Source: Sediminibacterium sp. (GTDB lineage: Bacteria; Bacteroidota; Bacteroidia; Chitinophagales; Chitinophagaceae). From it: 64,000 nucleotides of DNA. This document shows positions 1-8,909 of this stretch, piece by piece. The notes under the pieces were generated by a model that made no database searches, was not told where the DNA came from, and was given only the letters and a program-made list of their open reading frames with translations. The translations under genes were made by a program, and so were the position numbers. Every line of letters starts with the position of its first letter. Position 1 is the stretch's first letter. The stretch is from assembly GCF_019264485.1 (NCBI RefSeq), contig NZ_JAHVAA010000004.1:1-64000 (forward strand), in the 5' to 3' direction.

Positions 1-69
1 AGTGAGTAGTGAGTAGTCAGTAGTGAGTATGTAATCATTTTACTCACTACTGACTACTCACTACTCACT
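1..69. repeat. AGTGAGTAG-word perfect inverted repeat
   Basis: Positions 1-29 and 41-69 are perfect reverse complements, 29 bp each, around an 11-nt loop. Each arm is itself built from the near-repeated word AGTGAGTAG/AGTCAGTAG. The right arm recurs base for base at 58580-58608, and a degenerate relative lies at about 12082-12118. It sits just upstream of the transketolase subunit gene, probably between the two transketolase halves. Confidence 0.9.
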
Positions 70-113
70 TTTATCCCCTTTCTTTGCAAGGACTTTCAAA
101 ACAAGATATAAGT

Positions 114-1076
114 ATGAAACTAAAAGACATCCAGGTGCTCAATGAAAAAGAAACCCGCGGCGGTTTTGGAGAGGGCATCCATGAATTAGGAAAAGAAAAT
201 GAGACTGTGGTGGTTTTAACAGCCGACCTCGCCGGCTCTTTTAAACTCGGACCTTATATCAAAGATTTCCCGAACCGTTTTATACAGTGTGGTATTGCTG
301 AGGCCAATATGATTGGTATTGCAGCCGGTTTAACCATCGGTGGCAAAATTCCTTATACTACCACTTTTGCCAACTTCAGTACGGGTCGTGTATATGACCA
401 GATTCGCCAGAGTGTGGCTTATAGCGACAAGAATGTAAAAATCTGTGCCTCACATGCCGGTTTAACATTAGGTGAAGATGGTGCCACTCACCAGATACTG
501 GAAGATATTGGATTGATGAAAATGTTGCCAGGGATGACCGTTGTAGTGCCTTGCGATTTTAACCAGACCAAAGCTGCCACCAAAGCCATTGCCGACCTAC
601 ATGGACCGGTATACCTGCGTTTTGGCCGACCCAAATGGCCCAATTTCACCAAAGAAGATGGCAGCGATTTTGTAATTGGTAAGGCGCAGAAAATGAGTGA
701 AGGATCTGATATTTCCATTTTCGCCTGCGGCCATATGGTATGGAAAGCCATTGAAGCCGGAAGAATACTGGAAGAAAAAGGCATCAGTGTAGAGCTGATC
801 AACATCCATACCATCAAACCATTAGATGAAGCAGCAATTATTGCTTCTATCAGCAAAACAAAATGTGCCGTTACGGTGGAAGAGCACAATATTATTGGTG
901 GATTGGGTGATGCAGTAGCACAGGTGGCTGCCAGAAACTGCCCGGTTCCTATTGAATACATTGGCACCAACGATACTTTTGGTGAAAGCGGTAAACCCAA
1001 TGAACTGCTCGCCAAATACGGACTGGATACGCCGTTTATTGTTGCTGCAGCTGAGAAAGCAATGAGCAGAAAATAA
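114..1076 (+). CDS. Transketolase C-terminal subunit
   Basis: This is the C-terminal half of a split transketolase (pyrimidine-binding plus C-terminal domains), about 320 residues. It joins a separate N-terminal subunit to move two-carbon units in the pentose phosphate pathway using thiamine diphosphate. The segment QCGIAEANMIGIAAG carries the conserved glutamate that activates the cofactor, and the C-terminal domain with VTVEEHNIIGGLG is typical. An in-frame TTG at 84 would add ten residues with no family match, so the ATG at 114 is preferred. The N-terminal subunit gene is expected just left of the window. A strong terminator follows at 1100-1126. Confidence 0.93.
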   Translation: MKLKDIQVLNEKETRGGFGEGIHELGKENETVVVLTADLAGSFKLGPYIKDFPNRFIQCGIAEANMIGIAAGLTIGGKIPYTTTFANFSTGRVYDQIRQSVAYSDKNVKICASHAGLTLGEDGATHQILEDIGLMKMLPGMTVVVPCDFNQTKAATKAIADLHGPVYLRFGRPKWPNFTKEDGSDFVIGKAQKMSEGSDISIFACGHMVWKAIEAGRILEEKGISVELINIHTIKPLDEAAIIASISKTKCAVTVEEHNIIGGLGDAVAQVAARNCPVPIEYIGTNDTFGESGKPNELLAKYGLDTPFIVAAAEKAMSRK

Positions 1077-1099
1077 ATCATCAATCTTCTTATACAAGG

Positions 1100-1126
1100 A
1101 AAGAGCGTTTATAAACGCTCTTTTTT
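1100..1126 (+). terminator. Rho-independent terminator of transketolase subunit
   Basis: AAGAGCGTTT and AAACGCTCTT form a perfect stem (1101-1122) followed directly by a T-rich tract. It lies 24 nt after the transketolase stop codon. Confidence 0.85.
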
Positions 1127-1134
1127 ATTCCCCC

Positions 1135-1227
1135 AACTCCCTTTCTCCCTGTTAATAACAGTCTAAGCAAATTCTTAATTTACTTTTTACAAAAGGTATT
1201 AACAGGGAGAAGGGGAGAACGGGAGTT
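1135..1227. repeat. TTCTCCC-word inverted repeat
   Basis: The arms 1135-1157 and 1197-1227 pair, and both end at the loop with TGTTAATA or its complement. The right arm has one extra 8-nt word (GTTCTCCC) relative to the left, so the arms differ by a unit of the internal word. The right arm runs up to the start region of the next gene. Confidence 0.8.
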
Positions 1228-1259
1228 TGAGTATATTTAATTATAAGAATTTTATATTG

Positions 1260-1832
1260 ATGATGAAGTATTTACTTATACTGTTTTTTACAGGTTTGCA
1301 AACAATCGTTTACAGTCAGGTAAAACTTTCACTGGAAGAAAAAGAAATCCTTGTAAACGGCTCTGGCATAAGTCAGCAACCCAGTAAGGAAACACTTGAT
1401 GCATTAGTAGGTACTAAAAGCAGCTTGGGGTATATAGTTGGCTCTTACAATCCTGCCACACGGGAAGAAAATGACATAAAAAGAAGGTCATACCGGTTTA
1501 AACAATCCGGACTTTCAATACAGTATTATGCTAAAGAGTCTGGTATTTATCAGGTTTTTATTGAAATAAGATCAAGTCATAAAAAAACTGCAAAAAACAA
1601 CCTGGTTCGGTATGCCAACAGTTTCCAGGATGGTTCGATCATCATTGATTCTACTGTTACTGTTGATCGGGCAATTGAGATGATTGGCAAAGATAAATTG
1701 ATTAAAAATGGGGTTATGCCATTTTATAATGCCTTATCGCCTTATCTTTTATATGCTAAAAACGATCTGTTAATCGAACTTTTTTTCGACCCAAAGACAA
1801 AACTCATTAAACTGGTTTCTGTAGAACGATAA
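1260..1832 (+). CDS. Secreted protein of unknown function
   Basis: About 190 residues. The ATG at 1260 (or 1263) gives a signal peptide, MMKYLLILFFTGLQTIVYSQ, cleaved after the S-Q typical of this phylum; a TTG at 1227 would add 11 residues and spoil it. The mature part is mixed alpha/beta without transmembrane segments and contains a YYAKESGIYQVFIEIRSSH stretch. I do not recognise a family. The stop codon touches the stop of the convergent pdxH with no gap, so the two transcripts must overlap or terminate inside each other. Confidence 0.7.
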   Translation: MMKYLLILFFTGLQTIVYSQVKLSLEEKEILVNGSGISQQPSKETLDALVGTKSSLGYIVGSYNPATREENDIKRRSYRFKQSGLSIQYYAKESGIYQVFIEIRSSHKKTAKNNLVRYANSFQDGSIIIDSTVTVDRAIEMIGKDKLIKNGVMPFYNALSPYLLYAKNDLLIELFFDPKTKLIKLVSVER

Positions 1833-2474
1833 CTAAGGAGCCAGTCTTTCTACTTTCCAGCTTTCATTCAATTGAGTATAATGAAACCTGTCATGTAACC
1901 TGCTGCTCCTTCCCTGCCAGAATTCAAAAGCAGTAGGTATTACCCTGTAACCACCCCAATGCTCTGGTCTTGGAATATCATGACCCGCAAAACGTTTGGT
2001 GTATTGTTCTACATTGGTTTCAATAATTTTTCTGTTGGAGATGATGGCACTCTGTGGCGATGACCAAGCTCCAATTCTACTACCCTCCGGGCGCGAATGA
2101 AAATATTCATCGCTTTCTGCTGCACTTATCTTCTCCACCCTTCCTTCTATTCTTACCTGCCGTTCCAGTTCTTTCCAGAAAAAAACCAGTGCCGCATATG
2201 GATTATCTAACAATTCTTTCCCTTTGGTACTTTCATAATTGGTGAAGAAGATAAAACCATTCTTATCATATCCTTTCAGCAAAACAATGCGGGCCGATGG
2301 TACACCTGATTTTGTTGCGGTGGCCAGTGTCATGGCATTTACTTCGTCTACTTCTGCAGCCAGTGCCTCATTCCACCAACGATCGAATTGTGTGTAGGGG
2401 TCTGCGGCAACATCTGCTTCGTTTAATGAATGTTGTTTATAATCTTTTCTGATATCTGCAATAGAACTTTTCAT
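1833..2474 (-). CDS. pdxH: Pyridoxamine 5'-phosphate oxidase
   Basis: FMN-dependent cytosolic enzyme that oxidises pyridoxine or pyridoxamine 5'-phosphate to pyridoxal 5'-phosphate, the last step of vitamin B6 synthesis and salvage. The 213-residue length is standard. [19 protein letters not shown] is the FMN-binding signature; [12 protein letters not shown] and the C-terminal [16 protein letters not shown] block, which contacts the substrate phosphate, are intact. The gene stands alone, convergent with the secreted unknown on its left and separated from the efflux operon by that operon's terminator. Confidence 0.96.
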   Translation of the reverse strand: MKSSIADIRKDYKQHSLNEADVAADPYTQFDRWWNEALAAEVDEVNAMTLATATKSGVPSARIVLLKGYDKNGFIFFTNYESTKGKELLDNPYAALVFFWKELERQVRIEGRVEKISAAESDEYFHSRPEGSRIGAWSSPQSAIISNRKIIETNVEQYTKRFAGHDIPRPEHWGGYRVIPTAFEFWQGRSSRLHDRFHYTQLNESWKVERLAP

Positions 2475-2492
2475 GGTCTGTTGATTCTACTG

Positions 2493-2500
2493 CAAAAATA
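2493..2500 (-). promoter_or_regulatory. Candidate -7 element for pdxH
   Basis: On the minus strand this reads TATTTTTG, matching the Bacteroidota -7 consensus TAnnTTTG, 18 nt before the pdxH ATG. No well-spaced -33 TTTG is seen, so support is partial. Confidence 0.35.
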
Positions 2501-2530
2501 CGATAGTCCATCAGCATACACATCAACAAA

Positions 2531-2560
2531 AAAGGATGAAAACTTTCGCTTTCATCCTTT
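2531..2560 (-). terminator. Terminator of the RND efflux operon
   Basis: AAAGGATGAAA (2531-2541) pairs with TTTCATCCTTT (2550-2560) around an 8-nt loop. Read on the minus strand the stem is followed by a run of T residues, 22 nt past the stop of the efflux permease. Confidence 0.85.
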
Positions 2561-2581
2561 TCCTCGCAGGTTATTCAATAC

Positions 2582-5500
2582 TTAGTCTGCTATATCAATT
2601 TTTTTGGCTTCATGTTTACCGGAGATAAAAGTGTATACCGCAGGAATAACAAATAAGGTAAGTATGAGTGAAAACATAATGCCTCCCACAATTACAATAC
2701 CCAAAGGCATACGGCTGGTAGCTGCGGCCCCGATACTCAGGGCAATGGGCAATGCACCCAATGCTGTTGCCAGACTGGTCATGAGGATCGGACGCAAACG
2801 TTGTGCCGATGCTTCAATTACTGCATCTCTTTTCTTCAGCCCGAATTCCCGCTTCTGGTTGGCGAACTCCACAATCAGGATACCATTTTTGGTTACAAGA
2901 CCGATGAGCATAATCATACCGATCTGCGAGAAGATGTTCAATGTCTGATCAAATAACCAAAGACTCAACAAAGCTCCCGCCAATGCCAAAGGCACCGTTA
3001 ACATGATGGTAAAAGGATCTTTAAAACTTTCAAACTGTGCTGCCAGTACGAGGTAAATGAGTACCAGTGCCAGTCCGAATGCAAATGTGGTATTCGATGA
3101 ACTCTCCGCATAATCTCTTGAAGCACCACTCAATGCAGTCTGGAAGCTTTCGTCTAATAATTTATCACCAATGGCCTGCATGGCTTTTACACCATCACCT
3201 ATTGTTTTACCTTCTGCAAGTGATGCAGAGATAGTAGCCGCCTTAAAACGATTGTAATGATAAAGTGTAGGCGGATTTGAATTTTCTTCCAGTTTTACCA
3301 CTGAAGTAAGTGGTATATTTTCTCCCCTGCTGTTTCGTACATAAAGGTTCGAAATATCGCCGGGCTCCTGTCTGTCTTTTAATTCAACCTGTGAAATTAC
3401 CTGGTACTGTTTACCATTCATGATAAAATATGCCAGTCTTCTTCCGCTGAATGCACTCGATACCACATCGGCCACATCTGAAATAGATAATCCTAAATCT
3501 TTTGCCTTTATACGGTCGATAGTGAGTTGTAGTTCCGGTTTATTGAATTTCAGGTTTACATCTACGTTGGCAAAAGTTTTATCTTTTTTTGCCTCATCTA
3601 AAAATTTAGGAATGACTTCTTTTATTTTTTCAAAATCGAGGTTCTGTAAAATAAACTGAACAGGTAATGATCCCCTGGAACCCAGACCTACTGAAATGGT
3701 TTGTTCTTCTACAGGAAATATTCTCGCATTGTTAAACTGTGGCAATTTTTTACTGATGGCCCTCGCTATTTCGCTCTGGCTCCTGTTTCTTTTATCAGGG
3801 TCTATAAAAGCAATCCTGGCTGTACCACTGTTTACGCCACCACCACCACCAAAACCGGGAACTGCAGCAAACACAAAATCTTTTTCAGGTACGGAGTCGG
3901 ATAAATAATCAATCAGCTTATTCCCTACATCCACCATATAGCTATAACTGGCACCTTCAGGGCCCGACATCTGGAAACGTATACTGCTCCTGTCTTCCAA
4001 TGGTGCCAGCTCGCTTTGCAGGTTACTTCCTACCAGGAAAATACCTCCCAAACAGGCTGCAACAATCACCCATGCCATCCAACGAACACGCAAAAATGCA
4101 GTGAGCATTCTTTTATATCCATTTTCCATCCCACGGAAAAAAGGTTCCGTCATTTCATAGAATTTACCATGACCCCCATCTTTTTTATTAAGGTACACAT
4201 TCAGTACAGGTGTAATGGTTAATGATACAAAGGCCGACACCAGTACTGCTGCGGCAACTGTAATACCAAATTCGCGGAACAGGCTTCCCACAAATCCTTC
4301 GAGGAATATTACAGGCAAGAATACCACAGCAAGTGTGATGGAAGTTGAAATAACCGCAAAGAAAATTTCCTTACTTCCTTCCAATGCCGCTTTGCGTATG
4401 GGTAACCCGCCTTCCAGCTTACGGAAAATATTTTCTGTTACCACAATACCATCATCCACTACCAGCCCCGTTGCCAGTACAATACCCAAGAGTGTTAATA
4501 CATTCACGGAAAATCCTGCGATGTACATAATAAAGAATGTGGCCACCAGTGAAATAGGAATATCAATCAATGGGCGGATGGCGATGAGCCAGTTGCGGAA
4601 GAAGAAAAAGATTACCAGTACCACCAGACTGAATGAGATCAATAATGTTTCTTCTACTTCTTTAATTGACCTCCGTACATTTTTGGTCTGGTCAATCAGT
4701 GTGGTCATCTCAAAATCGCCTTTCTGGCTTTTTTTGATATCGTTTACTCTTTTATAAAACTCGTCGGCAATTTTAATATAGTTGGCTCCGGGTTGCGGAA
4801 TGATGGCCAGACCTACTGCGTTTACTCCATTCAATCGCCAACTGAACTCTTCAGATTCAGGACCAATTTCTACCTTGGCCAGATCACTCAAACGAATAAT
4901 TCCTCTTACGTCTTCAAAAATGATAAGGTCACGAAAATCTTTTTCTGTTTGCAGACGACCCAGTGCACGGATGGTCATCTCCGTATTCTCCCCATAAATT
5001 TTACCGGAAGGAATTTCTACGTTCTCCCTGTTGAGTGCATTGCGGATATCAGCAAATGAAATATTATAAGCATTCAATTTATCCGGATCAATCCAGATAC
5101 GCATGGCTGGGCGCTTTTGTCCGAATATATTGATGGCACTTACTTCCGGAATCGTTTGTAATCTTTCTACCAGCACATTTTCAGCATAATCGCTCAGTTC
5201 AAGCAGTCCTTTGGTACGGCTTTGTACAGCCATCATTACAATAAAATCGCTGTTGGCATCGGCTTTACTTACTACGGGTGGTGCATCAATATCCTGCGGA
5301 AGATTTCTTGCCGCCTGACTCACTTTATCACGTACATCATTGGCAGCCGCTTCAAGGTCTTCATTAATATTGAACTCGACCGTGATATTACTCGATCCGT
5401 TTGAGCTGGATGAAGTAATGGTTCTGATACCCGGTATACCATTGATTGATTTCTCAAGTGGTTCTGTAATCTGACTCTCAACAATATCGGAATTGGCACC

Positions 5501-5656
5501 TGCATATGCTGTTCGTACATTCACAATTGGCGGATCGATAGCAGGGTATTCGCGTACCGATAAAAAAGTATATCCAACCACACCAAACAATACGATGAGG
5601 ATATTCATCACTGTTGCCAGGATAGGTCGCTTTAATGATAGTTCTGAAATATTCAT
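2582..5656 (-). CDS. RND-family multidrug efflux permease (AcrB/MexB type)
   Basis: Inner-membrane proton-driven pump of the hydrophobe/amphiphile efflux type, 1024 residues and full length. It has the usual 12-TM plan with two large periplasmic loops. In TM4, GLVVDDGIVVTENI holds the paired aspartates of the proton relay; in TM10, LVTKNGILIVEFANQ holds the matching lysine. It starts about 40 bp after the adaptor gene stop, so the two form an operon. No TolC-like outer-membrane channel lies beside them, so the pump must use one encoded elsewhere. The substrate cannot be told from sequence; drugs, detergents or dyes are usual. Confidence 0.95.
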   Translation of the reverse strand: MNISELSLKRPILATVMNILIVLFGVVGYTFLSVREYPAIDPPIVNVRTAYAGANSDIVESQITEPLEKSINGIPGIRTITSSSSNGSSNITVEFNINEDLEAAANDVRDKVSQAARNLPQDIDAPPVVSKADANSDFIVMMAVQSRTKGLLELSDYAENVLVERLQTIPEVSAINIFGQKRPAMRIWIDPDKLNAYNISFADIRNALNRENVEIPSGKIYGENTEMTIRALGRLQTEKDFRDLIIFEDVRGIIRLSDLAKVEIGPESEEFSWRLNGVNAVGLAIIPQPGANYIKIADEFYKRVNDIKKSQKGDFEMTTLIDQTKNVRRSIKEVEETLLISFSLVVLVIFFFFRNWLIAIRPLIDIPISLVATFFIMYIAGFSVNVLTLLGIVLATGLVVDDGIVVTENIFRKLEGGLPIRKAALEGSKEIFFAVISTSITLAVVFLPVIFLEGFVGSLFREFGITVAAAVLVSAFVSLTITPVLNVYLNKKDGGHGKFYEMTEPFFRGMENGYKRMLTAFLRVRWMAWVIVAACLGGIFLVGSNLQSELAPLEDRSSIRFQMSGPEGASYSYMVDVGNKLIDYLSDSVPEKDFVFAAVPGFGGGGGVNSGTARIAFIDPDKRNRSQSEIARAISKKLPQFNNARIFPVEEQTISVGLGSRGSLPVQFILQNLDFEKIKEVIPKFLDEAKKDKTFANVDVNLKFNKPELQLTIDRIKAKDLGLSISDVADVVSSAFSGRRLAYFIMNGKQYQVISQVELKDRQEPGDISNLYVRNSRGENIPLTSVVKLEENSNPPTLYHYNRFKAATISASLAEGKTIGDGVKAMQAIGDKLLDESFQTALSGASRDYAESSSNTTFAFGLALVLIYLVLAAQFESFKDPFTIMLTVPLALAGALLSLWLFDQTLNIFSQIGMIMLIGLVTKNGILIVEFANQKREFGLKKRDAVIEASAQRLRPILMTSLATALGALPIALSIGAAATSRMPLGIVIVGGIMFSLILTLFVIPAVYTFISGKHEAKKIDIAD

Positions 5657-5696
5657 GGTATTGCCACGTTAAAGAAGTGAAAAGATGGAAGCGTAA

Positions 5697-6812
5697 TTAT
5701 TGTTGTGCACCAGCAAAATCTTCAATCTGTTTTACGCTTCTGACTTTTAATTGTGAATTGGGGCGAACAAATAATACACCCGATACAGCAATACTGTCGC
5801 CCACTTTCAGGCCACTCAATACTTCTGCCATACCATTTACACGCAGGCCGGTTACAATATCCGTTAGTATTCCCTTGCCATCTTTTACTACTACTACTTT
5901 CTTTGCCTTAGCATCGGGAATGATGGCATTGGTTGGAACAAGAATACTACTATTCTGTCCGCCTGTTTCAATCAATACTTTTACAAAACCTCCGGGGTTG
6001 ATATCGGCACCGGTAAGTTCTGCTCTTACTTTCAGGTTACGGGTAGTGGCATCTATCTGCGGTTCTGTTGCAATGATGACTGCTTTTTTTATTGCCTCCC
6101 TTCCGTTTGTTTTAATACTCACTGTTTTACCTTTTGCAATAAGCGTTGTATAAGCCTCAGGAATAGTGAAATCTATTTTAACCTTGTCTATCTGTTGTAA
6201 AGTAGCAAGAATAGTAGCTGGTGTAACATAAGCACCCGGACTGATCATTCTCAAACCAAGTACACCTGTAAAAGGTGCTTTTAAAATCGTTTTGTCGATC
6301 TGTGCCTTCAGGATATCCAAATCTGCTTTCAACGTATTTACCTGATTAAGCACAGCATCATAATCGGCCTGGTTGATACCACCTATGGATAATAATTTTC
6401 TCAATCGCTCTTCGTTCTTCTCTGCCAGATCGAGTTGTACTTTTATTTTCTGCGTGTTGGCCTGAAGATCGGCATCGTTGATGCGTGCCAGCACAGTGCC
6501 TTGCGATACTTTTGTTCCTTCGGGTAAGTTGAGGTAAGTTAAGCGGCCGCTTACTTCCGGTTGCAGGTTGGCTGCTTCATTAGCCACTACCGATCCGTTT
6601 ACTTCTACAATATTGGAGATATTGTTTTTACCGGCTATGATAACATCTACAATCACTGCCTGTGGACCATTATTTTGCTGACGTGGTTCTTCTTTTTTGC
6701 TCTTGCAGGAAATCACAAATACACCGGCAAGCAGCAATGGATACATTCTTTTCAAGGCGTAAAATTTATAGCGGCTAAAGATAAAGCTAAATAGGCTCTG
6801 TTGTTGCTTCAT
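5697..6812 (-). CDS. RND efflux periplasmic adaptor (membrane fusion lipoprotein)
   Basis: HlyD/AcrA-type adaptor that links the inner-membrane pump to an outer-membrane channel. A hydrophobic segment ends in VISC-KSKK, a lipobox, so the protein is probably lipid-anchored at that cysteine (about residue 36 of the long form). Then follow the barrel-sandwich halves (PEVSGRLTYLNL and ILKAPFTGVLGLRM), an alpha-hairpin (about 115-165) and beta-barrel parts. The start is uncertain: the ATG at 6812 gives 371 residues; a TTG at 6755 or the ATG at 6746 would give a more normal signal peptide. First gene of the two-gene efflux operon. Confidence 0.93.
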   Translation of the reverse strand: MKQQQSLFSFIFSRYKFYALKRMYPLLLAGVFVISCKSKKEEPRQQNNGPQAVIVDVIIAGKNNISNIVEVNGSVVANEAANLQPEVSGRLTYLNLPEGTKVSQGTVLARINDADLQANTQKIKVQLDLAEKNEERLRKLLSIGGINQADYDAVLNQVNTLKADLDILKAQIDKTILKAPFTGVLGLRMISPGAYVTPATILATLQQIDKVKIDFTIPEAYTTLIAKGKTVSIKTNGREAIKKAVIIATEPQIDATTRNLKVRAELTGADINPGGFVKVLIETGGQNSSILVPTNAIIPDAKAKKVVVVKDGKGILTDIVTGLRVNGMAEVLSGLKVGDSIAVSGVLFVRPNSQLKVRSVKQIEDFAGAQQ

Positions 6813-6857
6813 GGGATGAATGGCCGGGCTATGATTAATGAAGGGTATTTATCTTTT

Positions 6858-6957
6858 GGGCTGTGAGCCATGAGCTACGAACTGCGAGTTTTTTATGGCC
6901 TATTCGATACAACAGATAATCTCCAACGCCCGCAGCTCACGGCTCAAAGCTCATAGA
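6858..6957. repeat. GAGCT-word inverted repeat
   Basis: Left arm 6858-6888 and right arm 6928-6957 are imperfect reverse complements. Both are made of variants of GTGAGC/ATGAGCT. It fills the gap between the adaptor gene and the next gene. Confidence 0.65.
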
Positions 6958-6974
6958 TTCAATTACGCCGGGAA

Positions 6975-7940
6975 TTATTTGCTTTTCACCGAATCTTTTC
7001 GCCTGATTACCCACTCTGCCTGGTGGTACTGATAAAGCGCCAGGTTATATTTCATTTGGAGGTCAAGGAATTGTAAATTAAGGTGTACGCCTGTTCCTTT
7101 TTCTTTGCCTTCACTTTTACATCGAATAGTAAAATGATTCAACTCCTGCTCACCCAGGTTGATCCGAAAATAAAATGGTTTCTTACCCGGCACTATATCA
7201 TCTTCAATCAGGCGACCATTGAGCCATATGCTAAGTGTGTCCTGATCAATCAAACCATTGTCCACCAGATTACCATATACGGCTGGGGCATTTGTAGTAA
7301 TCGTATCAAAAAGTGGTGAAGGTTTAAACTGGCGATCGGGTGTTAAAGAGGTTTCATCGATCCGGCTTTTTTTGAGGAACCCATGCCATAATTCAGGATT
7401 AATCGTTACTGGCTCTGTTGATGGAACAAAAGCAAAGGTTCCGAATCTTCTTTTACCAAAAGGGTCTTCCCATACACCTTGAAAAACAACGCCTGAATCG
7501 GTATTCAGAAAGCTGCCGCGCAAATCAAAGAGGTCTGCTTTCTTGATGGTTTCATTCACCAATACCGATTTAGCCTGCAAATGATATTTATAAAACTCTT
7601 TGGGTGTGGGTCGTACATAAAACTGGTACATGGTAACCAGTTTATTATCTGGTCCGTAAGAAGTTAGCTGTGCAAGCATTCTTTCATCTGCCTCAATCAT
7701 TTCCAGCTTTGCCTTTGTAGCTAATTCAGGATTCCCATTCAGGTATATAGCCATGGCAGGGCTATTCGGATTTATACGGCCAAGCCTCGTTTCATTACCA
7801 ATGCTGGGTAATGTGGCACTATTGAAATAAGGCACTGACCCGCCAAACACCACTATACCTTTCCACACGCCTGTTTTATCCTGTGCTGTACTTTGTGTTG
7901 ACAAAAAGAAAAGGCAAACAAAAAAATATAAGATGCGCAT
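6975..7940 (-). CDS. Secreted protein of unknown function
   Basis: 321 residues with a clear signal peptide, MRILYFFVCLFFLSTQSTAQ, cleaved before DKTGVWKG. The rest is soluble: an N-terminal part with conserved-looking GVWKGIVVFGG and FDLRGSFL/GVVFQGVWEDP strands resembling the beta-rich lipocalin-like folds common in this phylum, and a C-terminal part with DTLSIWLNGRLIEDDI. I recognise no named family. It is separated by 26 bp from the gene upstream on the same strand, so the two may be co-transcribed. Confidence 0.72.
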   Translation of the reverse strand: MRILYFFVCLFFLSTQSTAQDKTGVWKGIVVFGGSVPYFNSATLPSIGNETRLGRINPNSPAMAIYLNGNPELATKAKLEMIEADERMLAQLTSYGPDNKLVTMYQFYVRPTPKEFYKYHLQAKSVLVNETIKKADLFDLRGSFLNTDSGVVFQGVWEDPFGKRRFGTFAFVPSTEPVTINPELWHGFLKKSRIDETSLTPDRQFKPSPLFDTITTNAPAVYGNLVDNGLIDQDTLSIWLNGRLIEDDIVPGKKPFYFRINLGEQELNHFTIRCKSEGKEKGTGVHLNLQFLDLQMKYNLALYQYHQAEWVIRRKDSVKSK

Positions 7941-7966
7941 ATAACAGATTGAATAATTAATAACGA

Positions 7967-8746
7967 TTAATCTTCTCTTCTGCGTAATCCTCCTCTCCAG
8001 TTATACCTGAGCGATTTAAACTGTTCGTGACATTTACTTATGTAATAGCCGAGCTCCAGATCATTCATCTGGGTTAAGAGTTCGTAATCGGGCCGGTATC
8101 TTCTCATGAATGAATCTATTTCCGGCGGATTCAGCAAAGTGACCTCCCGTACAAACTTCTTGCTGAATCGTCGGTCAATATATTTATCCTGCTCCTGCTG
8201 CAGCAACCTGTTCTGTAAAAATTCAAGGTTCCTGTTACGCCGGGTTCTGAACATATTGATGATCTCTACCAAATCGAACCCTACGGTTAGTCCACCCGGA
8301 TTATAATTGGGGTTATTACTCAACCGGAGCGTTGGCTTCTTGAAATCAAATACTTTGGCATAATCGCGCCGGTTTTGAATGGAATCAAGTTTATAATAGT
8401 TGTTACGCACTTTTACCTCCGGTAAATCGGCAGCACGTACATGAATCATTACATTGAAATTGTCGATATTGATGATGGTATCAACCGGATATTTCATCGT
8501 CGACTTTCCAATCATGGAAAACCAGATAGAATCTGTTCTGGGAACGATGATGAGGTAACGACCCAATGAATCGGTGATAGTGCCTCTTCCCGATGTACTC
8601 AATACTGCTACCGCTTCCAATGGTCTTCTGGCGCTTATGTCATATACATTACCCGAAATGGTAACAAACTGCGCATACAAATCTCTGCTACCCAAAAAAA
8701 TGCAAGCGGAAAAACAATAAAAAAGAATCAGTAGCTTTTTTTTCAA
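7967..8746 (-). CDS. Carboxypeptidase-regulatory-like domain protein, exported
   Basis: Exported protein with one beta-sandwich domain of the CarboxypepD_reg type near its start (TISGNVYDISARRPLEAVAV, then TDSLGRYLI). This domain typically precedes TonB-dependent receptors or stands alone in small Bacteroidota surface proteins. The rest is charged and helical. An upstream ATG at 8860 exists, but the extra 38 residues are encoded by the GTCCATAG repeat and its flank. The TTG at 8746 gives a good signal peptide (LKKKLLILFYCFSACIFLG...YAQ), so I place the start there. It lies 26 bp before the next secreted unknown. Confidence 0.75.
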   Translation of the reverse strand: MKKKLLILFYCFSACIFLGSRDLYAQFVTISGNVYDISARRPLEAVAVLSTSGRGTITDSLGRYLIIVPRTDSIWFSMIGKSTMKYPVDTIINIDNFNVMIHVRAADLPEVKVRNNYYKLDSIQNRRDYAKVFDFKKPTLRLSNNPNYNPGGLTVGFDLVEIINMFRTRRNRNLEFLQNRLLQQEQDKYIDRRFSKKFVREVTLLNPPEIDSFMRRYRPDYELLTQMNDLELGYYISKCHEQFKSLRYNWRGGLRRRED

Positions 8747-8827
8747 ACCCGTTGATTGAGCTGTAATATTAAAACAGGAACAGCATACTGCCTCAATTTT
8801 GTAAGGAATTAACGAGGTTTTTGCAGG

Positions 8828-8905
8828 GCAGTGGTCCATAGTTAATAGTCCATGGACCATAGCAGGATTTTTTTACTATTGGCTATTGACTATTAACTAT
8901 GGACT
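8828..8905. repeat. GTCCATAG-word inverted repeat
   Basis: Variants of GTCCATAGTTAATAGTC on the left pair with a complementary arm ending in ATTAACTATGGAC on the right. Related copies lie at 57115-57195 and 58484-58516. Confidence 0.8.
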
Positions 8906-8909
8906 ACCC

